From assembly GCA_938030645.1 (NCBI GenBank), contig CALHHQ010000294.1, positions 1 to 16,681 on the forward strand: 16,681 bases of DNA, written 5' to 3'. Positions 7,656 through 15,441 of this stretch are shown here, piece by piece. Every line of letters starts with the position of its first letter. The stretch's first letter is position 1. A program made the position numbers and the translations under genes. Under the pieces are notes generated by a model that was not told the origin of the DNA, ran no database searches, and saw only the letters and a program-made list of their open reading frames with translations. This stretch comes from an uncultured Rhizobiaceae group bacterium (lineage in GTDB: Bacteria; Pseudomonadota; Alphaproteobacteria; Rhizobiales; Rhizobiaceae).

Positions 7656-8822
7656 ATGAAAATTACAATTGTCTATCGTTATTTTTGGCCAGATACTGCG
7701 CCCTACGCATTGTTGTTGAAGGAACTTCTGCCTCAACTTGTTGCGGCGGGCCATGATATTCATATTGTTTCCGGATATCCTGCTTGTGGTGCTGACGCAT
7801 TGCAAAGTGGGGTATCTAGAAACAGCGTTGAATTCGGCTGTTCGGTTCAACGAGTTCCGCTTCTTCCAGAAAACAAGTTCCGTTTTCTAAAGCCGATCAA
7901 TCATATACTCTTCAGCTTCACTGCGTTCTTCATTTTGATTTTTGGTAGCAAGCGAAATGTCTATTGGTCAGGCACAACGCCTCCAGTTATTCAAAGCTTC
8001 TTGGTGGCAATTGCGAGCAAGATTCGGGGAGCGAAATCAATCTATCAGATGCAGGATATTTACCCAGAGATAGCTGTTGCATCAGACCTAATGAAGGCTG
8101 GATGTACTGCCAATTTTTTGGCTTCAATCGATAATTTTTCGATCCGGGCATTTAGCGGGGTCGTGGTGCTATCGACTGATATGGCGGCAACAGTTAAGGC
8201 AAGTTCTGGCGTTGATGCAACGATTGTCAACAATTTTGCTTTGGGCGTGAAAAATTTGGACAAGATGGAAGAGAAACAGATCTCGGCTCCTTTGAAATTT
8301 GTATTCGCTGGAAATATTGGGAACTTTCAAAATCTTGAGAAAGTGGTTGAAGTTTTTAATTTGCTGGCGAACGACGATGTAGAATTGCATTTTCTTGGCA
8401 GTGGAACAGCCAAGTCAACGCTAATGGATATGGCAAGAAAAAGCGATCATATCCATTTTCACGGTCGATTATCGGCATCAGATGCATTTGACTTTATTCA
8501 AGCTTGTGATGTGGGGATTGTATCGCTGCGACCTGAACTCATAAAGTATGCATTTCCGACAAAAACTCATTCCTACTTTGCGGCTGGTTTGCAAGTATTC
8601 GCTTTGGTGGAAGAGGCGAGCGAGCTTGCCAAAACAATTTCGACAAAAAGTTTAGGTATCACAGCGGAAGCTGATCAAAAACCTGAATTTATTGCACAGT
8701 GTCTGCGGAAATATGTCGCCCAATTGCAGAATGCTCATGGCTTTGATACCGCGCAAGAAGAGATATGGGGCAGTCGAACAGCAGCACAAAAATGGCTGAA
8801 TCTTATTGAAGGTTTGAAATGA
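7656..8822 (+). CDS. Family-4 glycosyltransferase, WbuB/WcaI-like
   Basis: A 388-residue GT-B enzyme, probably acting on an undecaprenyl-linked acceptor at the inner face of the membrane. The N-terminal domain begins MKITIVYRYFWPDTAPYA and has a long hydrophobic stretch at about 82-97 plus MQDIYPE (132-138), a marker of the WbuB/WcaI subgroup (usually VQDLYPE). The C-terminal domain shows FAGNIGNFQNLEKVVE (217-232) and VGIVSLRPE ... FPTKTHSYFAAG (286-311), the donor-binding region. The frame is open upstream to 7605, but the ATG at 7656 is the start that gives the conserved N-terminus; its ribosome site is poor, suggesting coupling to the preceding reading frame. It overlaps the next gene by 4 bp. 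This is the only clearly intact classical glycosyltransferase in the window. The donor sugar is not readable; known WbuB proteins use UDP-L-FucNAc. Confidence 0.87.
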   Translation: MKITIVYRYFWPDTAPYALLLKELLPQLVAAGHDIHIVSGYPACGADALQSGVSRNSVEFGCSVQRVPLLPENKFRFLKPINHILFSFTAFFILIFGSKRNVYWSGTTPPVIQSFLVAIASKIRGAKSIYQMQDIYPEIAVASDLMKAGCTANFLASIDNFSIRAFSGVVVLSTDMAATVKASSGVDATIVNNFALGVKNLDKMEEKQISAPLKFVFAGNIGNFQNLEKVVEVFNLLANDDVELHFLGSGTAKSTLMDMARKSDHIHFHGRLSASDAFDFIQACDVGIVSLRPELIKYAFPTKTHSYFAAGLQVFALVEEASELAKTISTKSLGITAEADQKPEFIAQCLRKYVAQLQNAHGFDTAQEEIWGSRTAAQKWLNLIEGLK

Positions 8823-9688
8823 AAATCGAGGACATGAGGGAGGCATCTCCCATTGTAATTATTGGAGCTGCACGCTCAGGAACGAAATTTCTTCGTGACC
8901 TTTTGGTTACTGATCCGGGATTTTCTTGTGTCCCATATGACGTAAACTATATCTGGCGGATCGGTAATGAAAAAGTTGAGCACGATGAGCTTTCTCCATC
9001 TTCGCTCACGCCTAAGAACAGAGATGAAATAGTACGTACTCTGTTTAGACTGGCGTCAATTGACACAAATGAAGTGTGTTTGGTTGAAAAAAGTGTCAGC
9101 AATGGAATGCGCATTCCCTTTGTGTTGAGTGTCTTTCCCAATGCTCGGTTTATTCACCTGATACGGGACGGTCGTGCAGTGGTGGAATCTTCAACTCGTA
9201 TGTGGAATGCGCCACCGCAAAAATCTGATCTGTTTAAAAAACTTCGCAGTTTGCCACTGAACCGCTTCGGCTACGTATTCTGGTTTGCCAAAAACTATTT
9301 GGTTGGCAAGCTGAGTGGACGAAGTGGTGGAGCGGTTTGGGGACCGCGATATAAAGACATTCAACATGACTTGACCCAACTGACATTGACTGAAGTCATT
9401 GCTACCCAGTGGAAAAAAACGGTTGATCTGGCTGACAGCGCCTTTCAAGAGATTTCATCTGATAGGGTGCTTACTGTTCACTACGAATCCCTTATGGAAG
9501 ACCTTTCTGAGCTGTCAAGAATTGCAGAATTTATAGGCCATACGGATTTGAATAGTCTGGAAAGAGTATATACCGAGAGGGTGATTGCTGATAACGCACA
9601 AAAGTGGCGAGTGGATATGGATAAAGATGCTTTGATGCTCGTTGAGAAAATTGCTGGTGAAACCTTGAAACGGTACAAATATGTCTGA
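8819..9688 (+). CDS. Second sulfotransferase (Sulfotransfer_3-like)
   Basis: A 289-residue protein with a different sulfotransferase signature from the gene at 6630. IIGAARSGTKFLRDLL (14-29) forms the 5'-phosphosulfate loop, VEKSVSNGMRIP (89-100) is the usual segment ahead of the 3'-phosphate site, and FIHLIRDGRAVVESS (111-125) is the 3'-phosphate motif. VHYESLMEDL is the typical YE(D/S)L element before the C-terminal helices. The family transfers sulfate from PAPS to carbohydrate or peptide hydroxyls; in this operon a glycan acceptor is likely (inference). The start ATG overlaps the glycosyltransferase stop (ATGA) and has a GAAGG ribosome site at 8808-8812. The stop overlaps the next start by 8 bp. 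Sequence similarity to the first sulfotransferase is limited to the PAPS motifs, so a recent duplication is unlikely. Confidence 0.87.
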   Translation: MKIEDMREASPIVIIGAARSGTKFLRDLLVTDPGFSCVPYDVNYIWRIGNEKVEHDELSPSSLTPKNRDEIVRTLFRLASIDTNEVCLVEKSVSNGMRIPFVLSVFPNARFIHLIRDGRAVVESSTRMWNAPPQKSDLFKKLRSLPLNRFGYVFWFAKNYLVGKLSGRSGGAVWGPRYKDIQHDLTQLTLTEVIATQWKKTVDLADSAFQEISSDRVLTVHYESLMEDLSELSRIAEFIGHTDLNSLERVYTERVIADNAQKWRVDMDKDALMLVEKIAGETLKRYKYV

Positions 9689-10844
9689 GAAATTGCATAA
9701 AATGACCGTTCCGTTTTTTCGGCCTCACATTAAAGCGGAAGAGATTGCTGAAGTCGTAGACAGCCTCGAAAACGGTTGGTTGACGACCGGCCCTAAGGTT
9801 CAAAAATTTGAAGCTGCATTCGCCAAGTATTTGGGTGGAGGCGTGGAAGCCGTCGCAGTTAATTCTGCCACTGCTGGTTTGCACTTGGCTCTCGAAGCCA
9901 TTGGCATTGGTCCTGACGATGAGGTTATAGTTCCTGATTATACGTTTACTGCAACTGCGGAAGTTGTTCGCTATCTGGGTGGGCACCCTGTATTTGTCGA
10001 CGTGGATTATGGGACAATGAATATAACGGCAGAAAACATAGAAGCTGCTATTACTGAAAAAACCAAAGCCATTATGCCCGTACATTTTGCAGGTTTGCCC
10101 TGCAAAATGACCGATATTATTGCAGTGGCCAAAAAGCATGGATTGAAAATAGTTGAGGATGCGGCCCATGCAATCCCGACTAAGTACAACGGCGCGATGA
10201 TCGGGCAACTGGATACCGACGCTGCTGTGTTCAGCTTCTATGCCAACAAAACTATTACAACTGGCGAAGGCGGTATGTTGGTAACGCGAGACAAAGAGCT
10301 TGCAAAACGTGCAAGAACCATGCGTTTGCATGGTTTTAATCGCGATGCTTTTGATCGGTTCAAGACTGGCAAGTGGCGATATGATGTCGTTGCACCTGGT
10401 TATAAGTACAATATGACCGATATTGCAGGGGCGTTGGGCATTCACCAGTTGAAAAAAGCGGAGTACTTCTTGCAGGAACGCAAAAGAGTGGCGAAACGGT
10501 ATGCTGCTGGGTTGAAAAATCTTCCTCTGGATTTGCCTGTAGATGCTGATGGGTCCGATCAGCATTCTTGGCACATTTACATCATTCGATTGCAAGAAAG
10601 CGCGAAAGTGACACGGGATCAATTGTTCGACACGTTATCCGACAATGGCATTACTTGTTCCGTTCATTACACTCCTCTGCATAATTTTACATACTGGCGG
10701 GATAGATATGGATTGACTCCAGATCGGTTCCCGAATGCGCACCGTGCGGGCAATAATGCAATGACTCTGCCTCTTTACGTTGAAATGCCTGATGCTGAGA
10801 TTGACTATGTTATTGAAACAATCAAATCGGCGCTTCATCTCTAA
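9681..10844 (+). CDS. ArnB-like nucleotide-sugar aminotransferase (DegT/DnrJ/EryC1/StrS, PLP)
   Basis: A 387-residue PLP enzyme. Visible blocks: VPFFRPHIKAEEI, GWLTTGPKVQKFE (32-44), NSATAGLHLALEA (61-73), PVHFAGLP (133-140), the PLP aspartate in VEDAAHAIPTKYNG (158-171), the Schiff-base lysine K190 in FSFYANKTITTGEGGML, LHGFNRDAFDR, and PGYKYNMTDIAGALG. These resemble ArnB and related UDP-4-keto-pentose/hexose transaminases more than the PglE-like copy at 5347-6474, so a second amino sugar is plausible (inference). The C-terminus contains CSVHYTPLH, the usual acceptor-side histidine segment. The ATG at 9681 overlaps the sulfotransferase stop. The gene is complete. The exact nucleotide sugar is not determinable; 4-amino transfer is the common reaction, but 3-amino members exist. 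Confidence 0.88.
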   Translation: MSEKLHKMTVPFFRPHIKAEEIAEVVDSLENGWLTTGPKVQKFEAAFAKYLGGGVEAVAVNSATAGLHLALEAIGIGPDDEVIVPDYTFTATAEVVRYLGGHPVFVDVDYGTMNITAENIEAAITEKTKAIMPVHFAGLPCKMTDIIAVAKKHGLKIVEDAAHAIPTKYNGAMIGQLDTDAAVFSFYANKTITTGEGGMLVTRDKELAKRARTMRLHGFNRDAFDRFKTGKWRYDVVAPGYKYNMTDIAGALGIHQLKKAEYFLQERKRVAKRYAAGLKNLPLDLPVDADGSDQHSWHIYIIRLQESAKVTRDQLFDTLSDNGITCSVHYTPLHNFTYWRDRYGLTPDRFPNAHRAGNNAMTLPLYVEMPDAEIDYVIETIKSALHL

Positions 10845-10887
10845 AGCCTTTTTGGAGTTGGTCAGGAAGACAACAAGAAACGAAAGT

Positions 10888-11520
10888 GTGTTTGTGAAGC
10901 GACTGTTTGATCTTTGCTGTGCGACTTGCTTGTTACTGGTTTCGGCTCCCCTGTTCTTAATTGCGGTCGTTGGGATTAAGCTGAGTTCTCCCGGTCCCTT
11001 GATTTACAATGCTCGTAGAGTTGCAAAGGGCGGCGGTACATTTGAGATGTACAAATTTCGCAGCATGAAAGTGAGCGAAGTAGCGGGCCCCGTTATTACC
11101 GCACCTGGCGATAGCAGAGTTTTTTCATTCGGCGCTTTTCTCCGTGCGACCAAGATTGATGAACTTCCGCAGTTGATCAATGTTCTTAAGGGTGATGTGT
11201 CATTTGTTGGCCCTCGCCCCGAAGACCCCAGCATTGTCGAGCGCTTCTACGACGAGGATATGTTGAAAACATTGGAATATGTCCCTGGTTTAACAAGTCC
11301 CGGAACGCTTCACTATATGAAAAATTTTGCAGCATTTGTTGATGCTGGTAACAGCGAAGACAGTTATGTAGAGAATATTTTAGAAGCGAAGTTACGAATT
11401 GATCTCGAGTATGCGATGCGAGCAAATTTAGTTTCAGACATTAAGCTGATCGCTGCAACTGGACTTTTTGTGATCGTTCGGGTCGTTGGCAAACTGTTGG
11501 GAAAATACGATCACGAGTAA
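10888..11520 (+). CDS. PglC-like phosphoglycosyl transferase (undecaprenyl-phosphate sugar-1-phosphate transferase)
   Basis: Small monotopic phosphoglycosyl transferase of about 210 residues that starts lipid-linked assembly by moving a sugar-1-phosphate from UDP-sugar to undecaprenyl phosphate. The N-terminus (KRLFDLCCATCLLLVSAPLF) is the re-entrant membrane helix with the Ser-Ala-Pro break. Then come SSPGP, YKFRSM (55-60), the catalytic Asp-Glu dyad D91-E92 in TKIDELPQLINVLKGD, FVGPRPED, and PGLTSPG, a variant of the usual PGITG. The size fits PglC/WecP-type short enzymes rather than WbaP with its extra N-terminal helices. The start is uncertain: GTG at 10888 or 10894 gives the family N-terminus, while the frame stays open back to 10780 inside the preceding gene. 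With PglE and PglF homologues nearby, a diNAcBac-like sugar is a plausible substrate (inference). Confidence 0.85.
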   Translation: MFVKRLFDLCCATCLLLVSAPLFLIAVVGIKLSSPGPLIYNARRVAKGGGTFEMYKFRSMKVSEVAGPVITAPGDSRVFSFGAFLRATKIDELPQLINVLKGDVSFVGPRPEDPSIVERFYDEDMLKTLEYVPGLTSPGTLHYMKNFAAFVDAGNSEDSYVENILEAKLRIDLEYAMRANLVSDIKLIAATGLFVIVRVVGKLLGKYDHE

Positions 11521-11596
11521 TGGTGGAACCGTCTCACCAAGTTCAGAATTTTTGAAGAACTGGCATGAGTTGAACGATAGCGATATATTGTTGATA

Positions 11597-12318
11597 GTGA
11601 AATTCTCAATTCTGGAAGGGATTTGGAGACTGGCTACAAAGCCTGCAGCTTGGGCGCTCAAGAAGCTTCCAGAAACGTGGAAATATCAAAGAGGTTTGAA
11701 GTCTCGAGCCACCCGGTACCCCTACAAAGCGGTCCGGAAAGTTGATGTTGTTTTTCAAATTGACGCGCCATCGGACCTGTTGTCGGTTGGAAGTCGCGTG
11801 CTGGCTATTTTGCACATTTGGTCTCAGGGTCAGGCAAATTAGTCGTGATGGAACCTGATCCCATAAATTGCAGGGAGCTTGAAGAATTCGCAAAGCGATG
11901 CGGAATTTCAGATCGTGTGATTGTCGTCCCAAAAGGAGGTTGGCACGAGGAAACCGTTTTGAGTTTCTATCAAAGTCGCGAACATCCGGCGTCAGCCGTG
12001 ATGAGCGATCTGAATGGTGCGACACCAGAACAAATGGAACGCCGAGGATATACAGAAATTAAGGTGCCGGTTGCCACAGTAGATAGCATTATTGAGGAAT
12101 ACAAATTGCCAACGCCACGTCTTATTAGTATTACGGCAAATGGTGCTGAACAAAATATTCTGCTTGGAATGAAGGGTGTGTTGGAAACAGGTCCCGATTT
12201 TATTTCCCCGGCAATAGATGATAGCGGATATCGAGCAGAAATGGCTGAAATTGGATATGAATTCGAAGCTGATTATGATCGCGGATTCACATTTAGGCGT
12301 GGCGTGACGTTAGCTTGA
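11597..12318 (+). pseudogene. Frameshifted FkbM-family methyltransferase
   Basis: Two overlapping reading frames together make one FkbM-type SAM-dependent methyltransferase of about 240 residues. The first (GTG at 11597, weak start) gives ILEGIWRLATKPAAWAL and YKAVRKVDVVFQI, then loses homology. The second frame carries GYFAHLVSGSGKLVVMEPDP, GGWHEETVLSFY, HPASAVMSDL, ERRGYTEIKVPVATVDSI and RLISITANGAEQNILLGM, which are the SAM-binding and core motifs of the family. The change of frame lies between about 11765 and 11800, just where the glycine-rich SAM loop should be, so that loop is also disrupted. The downstream part is intact to TGA at 12316-12318. The family O-methylates sugars or other hydroxyls. 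It is last in the rightward operon, 76 bp after the phosphoglycosyl transferase. Its 3' end overlaps the convergent ligase gene by 26 bp. A sequencing error could mimic this single shift. Confidence 0.7.
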
Positions 12319-13543
12319 TCGATGCCAAAAGAAAGCTAGTGATGATGGCAATGCTGGCCAATAACCAACCTTGAAAAACAGAAGCACCGGCGACCGCCGC
12401 TAAAAAAATTGCAGAGATTGTCACCGCTGTCGCCGCCGCATCACGATGATCGAAGGATCTTACTCGCCAACCAATAGCCAGCATAAAAGCAGATGTCAGC
12501 GCGGCTCCGATTAGACCAAAGTTGAACCAAATTTGAACCAGTGAACTATGGGCATGTGTGGTGAATTTGGTTCCAACCACCCCCCCCTTTTTGATGCTTG
12601 TGAACGGGATTTTTTCTTTTTTTCCAGCATCGCGGTCCCCGAACGCGCCATAGCCTAACACTGGTCTTTCCTTGAGAAGTTTCATGTGCCCTTCCCAAAT
12701 GCTAAACCGTGCAGCTGCGCTCCACCAATTTTGAGCTTGAAATGTTGGAGTTAGAAACGTCAGAGACTTCACTGCGAGTGGAGTTAAGATAATTGTTGCA
12801 GCTAGAAAAACAAACACAAGCGATGCTGTTCTTGGAAGAAATTGCAAAATCAGAAACAGGAAAGCTGAAACAACAAGCGCTAACTTGGCAGAGCCACTGG
12901 CGCTCAAGAATACAGCTATACATATCGAAATTACCGCAATTGAAAGCATTGCGATTTTGGGTCTCTGTCTTTCCGCCAAGAGGAACAAAGGCCACAATAT
13001 GATAACCAAAAACACGACGTTGCGGTTCAGGTCATGAAGACTTTGATTGCCGACAATCTTGTGAAATCTCGTAACATTCGAAAGTTCAGAAACTAAAAAT
13101 CCCGAGACCACTACAGTTGATATAGAGATCAACCAAAATAGGGAGTCGCGATTGATCCGCGCTAAAGCCCTTGAAATCAGCCAAGTACAAAGAGCGTAGC
13201 ATGCTATGGCAAAGCTGGAAAACACAGATTTTTCAGGCATCGGACTCCAAAAAACTGACACAGAAATCCAGAAAAACAATAGCCAGAAGCTAACCAGAAC
13301 CGGGCTTCGTTTAATAACGTCTAAAACACCTTCGGACGCTGTCTTGGCTCGCCATAAATAAATTTCAGGTCCAATAACAACAAGAGCTGCAATCGCTAAA
13401 AACAGAGGAGCCGATCTGGTTGAATAAACCTGCAGAATTGGAAAGATAAAAAACAGAATAATAGCTGCGATCTGAGCTGTTCGAACGGCTGTTTTTTCTA
13501 AGCCCTCGGATGTTTCAAGCTGATTTTTGACGCTGCCGATCAT
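12293..13543 (-). CDS. O-antigen ligase / Wzy_C-domain membrane protein (WaaL-like)
   Basis: A 416-residue protein with about 10-11 membrane segments. Features of the O-antigen ligase/polymerase superfamily are visible: LNRNVVFLVIILWP (172-185), SASGSAKLAL (214-223), then a large periplasmic loop at about 260-335 with ARFSIWEGHMKLLKERPVLG (278-297), GYGAFG (297-302), and a histidine pair H330/H332 followed by SLVQIWFNFGLIG (334-346). In WaaL proteins this loop holds the arginine and histidine needed to transfer polymer from undecaprenyl diphosphate to lipid A-core; related proteins act as polymerases. The start overlaps the dehydratase stop (ATGA) and has an AAGGA ribosome site (complement of 13550-13554). 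Because a Wzy-like protein already sits at 1846-3300, ligase is my preferred reading, but the two roles could be reversed. Confidence 0.8.
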   Translation of the reverse strand: MIGSVKNQLETSEGLEKTAVRTAQIAAIILFFIFPILQVYSTRSAPLFLAIAALVVIGPEIYLWRAKTASEGVLDVIKRSPVLVSFWLLFFWISVSVFWSPMPEKSVFSSFAIACYALCTWLISRALARINRDSLFWLISISTVVVSGFLVSELSNVTRFHKIVGNQSLHDLNRNVVFLVIILWPLFLLAERQRPKIAMLSIAVISICIAVFLSASGSAKLALVVSAFLFLILQFLPRTASLVFVFLAATIILTPLAVKSLTFLTPTFQAQNWWSAAARFSIWEGHMKLLKERPVLGYGAFGDRDAGKKEKIPFTSIKKGGVVGTKFTTHAHSSLVQIWFNFGLIGAALTSAFMLAIGWRVRSFDHRDAAATAVTISAIFLAAVAGASVFQGWLLASIAIITSFLLASIKLTSRHA

Positions 13544-15441
13544 CGCATTTCCTTCGTCAGAACCTGTGCCGCCTTTTTGTTGTCGAGGTTCTTAATGCAA
13601 AACTCCAGTTCGCCCATCAATTCGGCCAATTGCTTAGAACTCAGCTTTTTTTCAACAGCTTTCATGATTTTTGAGTGCGGTGTTCCCACGGCATTGTCGT
13701 CTACCAATAATTCCTCATACAATTTTTCACCCGGGCGTAGGCCGACAATTTTAATCGCGATTCCCTCCCCACTTTCACCTTCTTTGAGAACTGAGTGACC
13801 CGATAACTCAATCATGAGTTCAGCTAGATCTATGAGTTTGACGGGTTCGCCCATATCTAGCAAAAAGACCTCGCCGCCTTCAGCCAGAAAACCAGCTTGT
13901 AAAACCAGTTGGGCTGCTTCCGAAATAGTCATGAAGTAACGCGTCACTTCCGGATGTGTGACTGTGACTGGCCCACCTGTAGAAATCTGGTCTTTGAACA
14001 ACGGAATAACAGAACCGGATGAACCTAAAACATTTCCGAAGCGAACCATGGAAATGACTGTATTGTTGGATTTTGTCTGCAAATTTTGAACCACAAGTTC
14101 TGCGACTCGTTTGGACGCCCCCATGACACTTGTAGGGCGAACCGCTTTGTCAGTGGACACGAGCACAAAGCGTTTTACCTTCGCTCTGACGGCTTCTTCA
14201 CATACAGTTTTTGTGCCGAAAATATTGTTTTTAACAGCCTCAACAGGGTTTTCTTCAACCAAGGGAACGTGTTTGTAAGCTGCTGCATGATAAACAAAGT
14301 CAACACCGAATTCTTCCAAAGTGCGCCGAATTGCAGTCCTATCGGTGACGGAACCGAGGCGAAATACAACTTTCGCGTCGATAATTTCTTTAGAGATTTC
14401 CGCAATCAATCCGCGTTCAAACGCATAAAGCCCGAATTCGCTATGGTCATAGGCAATGAGGCGCTTTGACCCGGCATCAATAATTTTCTTACAAAGTTCA
14501 GAACCGATAGAACCGGCCGCGCCAGTAACCAATACAGTTTTACCATTCAAGTTGTCGTTTATGAGTCCCGGAAGAGGGGCAACAGCATCTCGTCCCAACA
14601 GATCTTCGATGCTTACTTCTTTAAGTGCTCCCAGAGGCTTGCCGTCCAGAATTTCGTTTAACGGCGGGACAGACTTAATTGGCAAAGCCTCATGAACCAA
14701 TTGTGCGACGATGGCCCTTTTTTGCGCTGGCGATATGCGAGCCATTGCCAGCAACACGAATTCAATTTGAAATCTGTTTTTCAGCTTAGTAATGTCTTTA
14801 GGATTATAAACCCGTAGCCCTCTAATTTTCACACCTTGCAATGAAGGGTCGTCATCTAGAAAGCCTAAAACTCTGTGTTCAGGGTTGGTGCTAAGCATGG
14901 AGGCTGTTTGCCTGCCCATTTCCCCGGCGCCATAAATCAAGAGACGTGCTGATTTTTTGTTTGAGAGCAGCAGACTATCATACAATATCCGAACCGCGAC
15001 GCGAATGGCACCCACAGTTAAGAAGGCCACCAGTGCATACAATATGGGTACCGCACGTGGAATAAAGACCTTTGGGTCGAAGTAGGCATAAGCGGGCAAA
15101 GCCAGTGCAATGATTAATACACCAAGTGCCATCACACGCGTGACCTGTAGACTTAACGATCGGATCATGAAGTGATACAGACCGAGAAGCCAGAATACAA
15201 TCACACCCAATACCGGAAGCAGCAAATACAAGCCATCGAGCCTGGCAGCAGTTGCTAAATCCAAGTCCCCTAGTCGTAAAACCATAGCGATCAGCAGCGA
15301 TGCTGATAGCATGACTGCATCTGAAACTATAAGAATGATTCTTTTTTGGTTTCGATTGAGCTTCTGGATGAAGAGCTTTAACGATGTCGAGAATTTTTGA
15401 TCTTCGTTCTCGGATCCAATATTTTCATTGTCGATTTGCAT
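13540..15441 (-). CDS. PglF/WbpM-type UDP-HexNAc 4,6-dehydratase (membrane-anchored SDR)
   Basis: A 633-residue protein with the long two-part architecture of PglF, WbpM and CapD. Four membrane segments lie within about 35-150. A CoA-binding-like Rossmann domain follows (LLIYGAGEMGRQTASML, 167-183; FLDDDP). The catalytic SDR domain starts at about 300 with KTVLVTGAAGSIGSELC (G307, G310, G313). The substrate-handling motif is STDKAVRPTSVMGASKR (429-445): Thr430, Asp431, Lys432, and Met440 in place of the usual Tyr, with Lys444, exactly the variant known in the large WbpM/PglF enzymes. LRPGEKLYEELL near the C-terminus is also characteristic. It converts UDP-GlcNAc to the 4-keto-6-deoxy sugar, the substrate for the PglE-like transaminase. 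It is first in a leftward pair with the ligase (ATGA overlap). The ATG at 15441 has only a weak ribosome site. Confidence 0.92.
   Translation of the reverse strand: MQIDNENIGSENEDQKFSTSLKLFIQKLNRNQKRIILIVSDAVMLSASLLIAMVLRLGDLDLATAARLDGLYLLLPVLGVIVFWLLGLYHFMIRSLSLQVTRVMALGVLIIALALPAYAYFDPKVFIPRAVPILYALVAFLTVGAIRVAVRILYDSLLLSNKKSARLLIYGAGEMGRQTASMLSTNPEHRVLGFLDDDPSLQGVKIRGLRVYNPKDITKLKNRFQIEFVLLAMARISPAQKRAIVAQLVHEALPIKSVPPLNEILDGKPLGALKEVSIEDLLGRDAVAPLPGLINDNLNGKTVLVTGAAGSIGSELCKKIIDAGSKRLIAYDHSEFGLYAFERGLIAEISKEIIDAKVVFRLGSVTDRTAIRRTLEEFGVDFVYHAAAYKHVPLVEENPVEAVKNNIFGTKTVCEEAVRAKVKRFVLVSTDKAVRPTSVMGASKRVAELVVQNLQTKSNNTVISMVRFGNVLGSSGSVIPLFKDQISTGGPVTVTHPEVTRYFMTISEAAQLVLQAGFLAEGGEVFLLDMGEPVKLIDLAELMIELSGHSVLKEGESGEGIAIKIVGLRPGEKLYEELLVDDNAVGTPHSKIMKAVEKKLSSKQLAELMGELEFCIKNLDNKKAAQVLTKEMR

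Noticed and set aside
9531..10622. A 363-codon open frame on the minus strand opposite the ArnB-like aminotransferase
   Set aside because: It lies antisense to a gene with unmistakable family motifs; the translation is rich in Cys, His, Phe and Arg and shows no domain. It is a codon-usage shadow.
10780..10887. 36 extra N-terminal codons for the phosphoglycosyl transferase
   Set aside because: The extension overlaps the aminotransferase 3' end by 65 bp and lacks family similarity; known short enzymes begin at the KRLFDL segment, so I start at the GTG near 10888.
11521..11552. Possible terminator after the phosphoglycosyl transferase (TGGTG/CACCA hairpin, then a short T-run)
   Set aside because: The stem is only 5 bp with an AT-containing loop, and the T-run is separated from it by about 8 bases; too weak to call.
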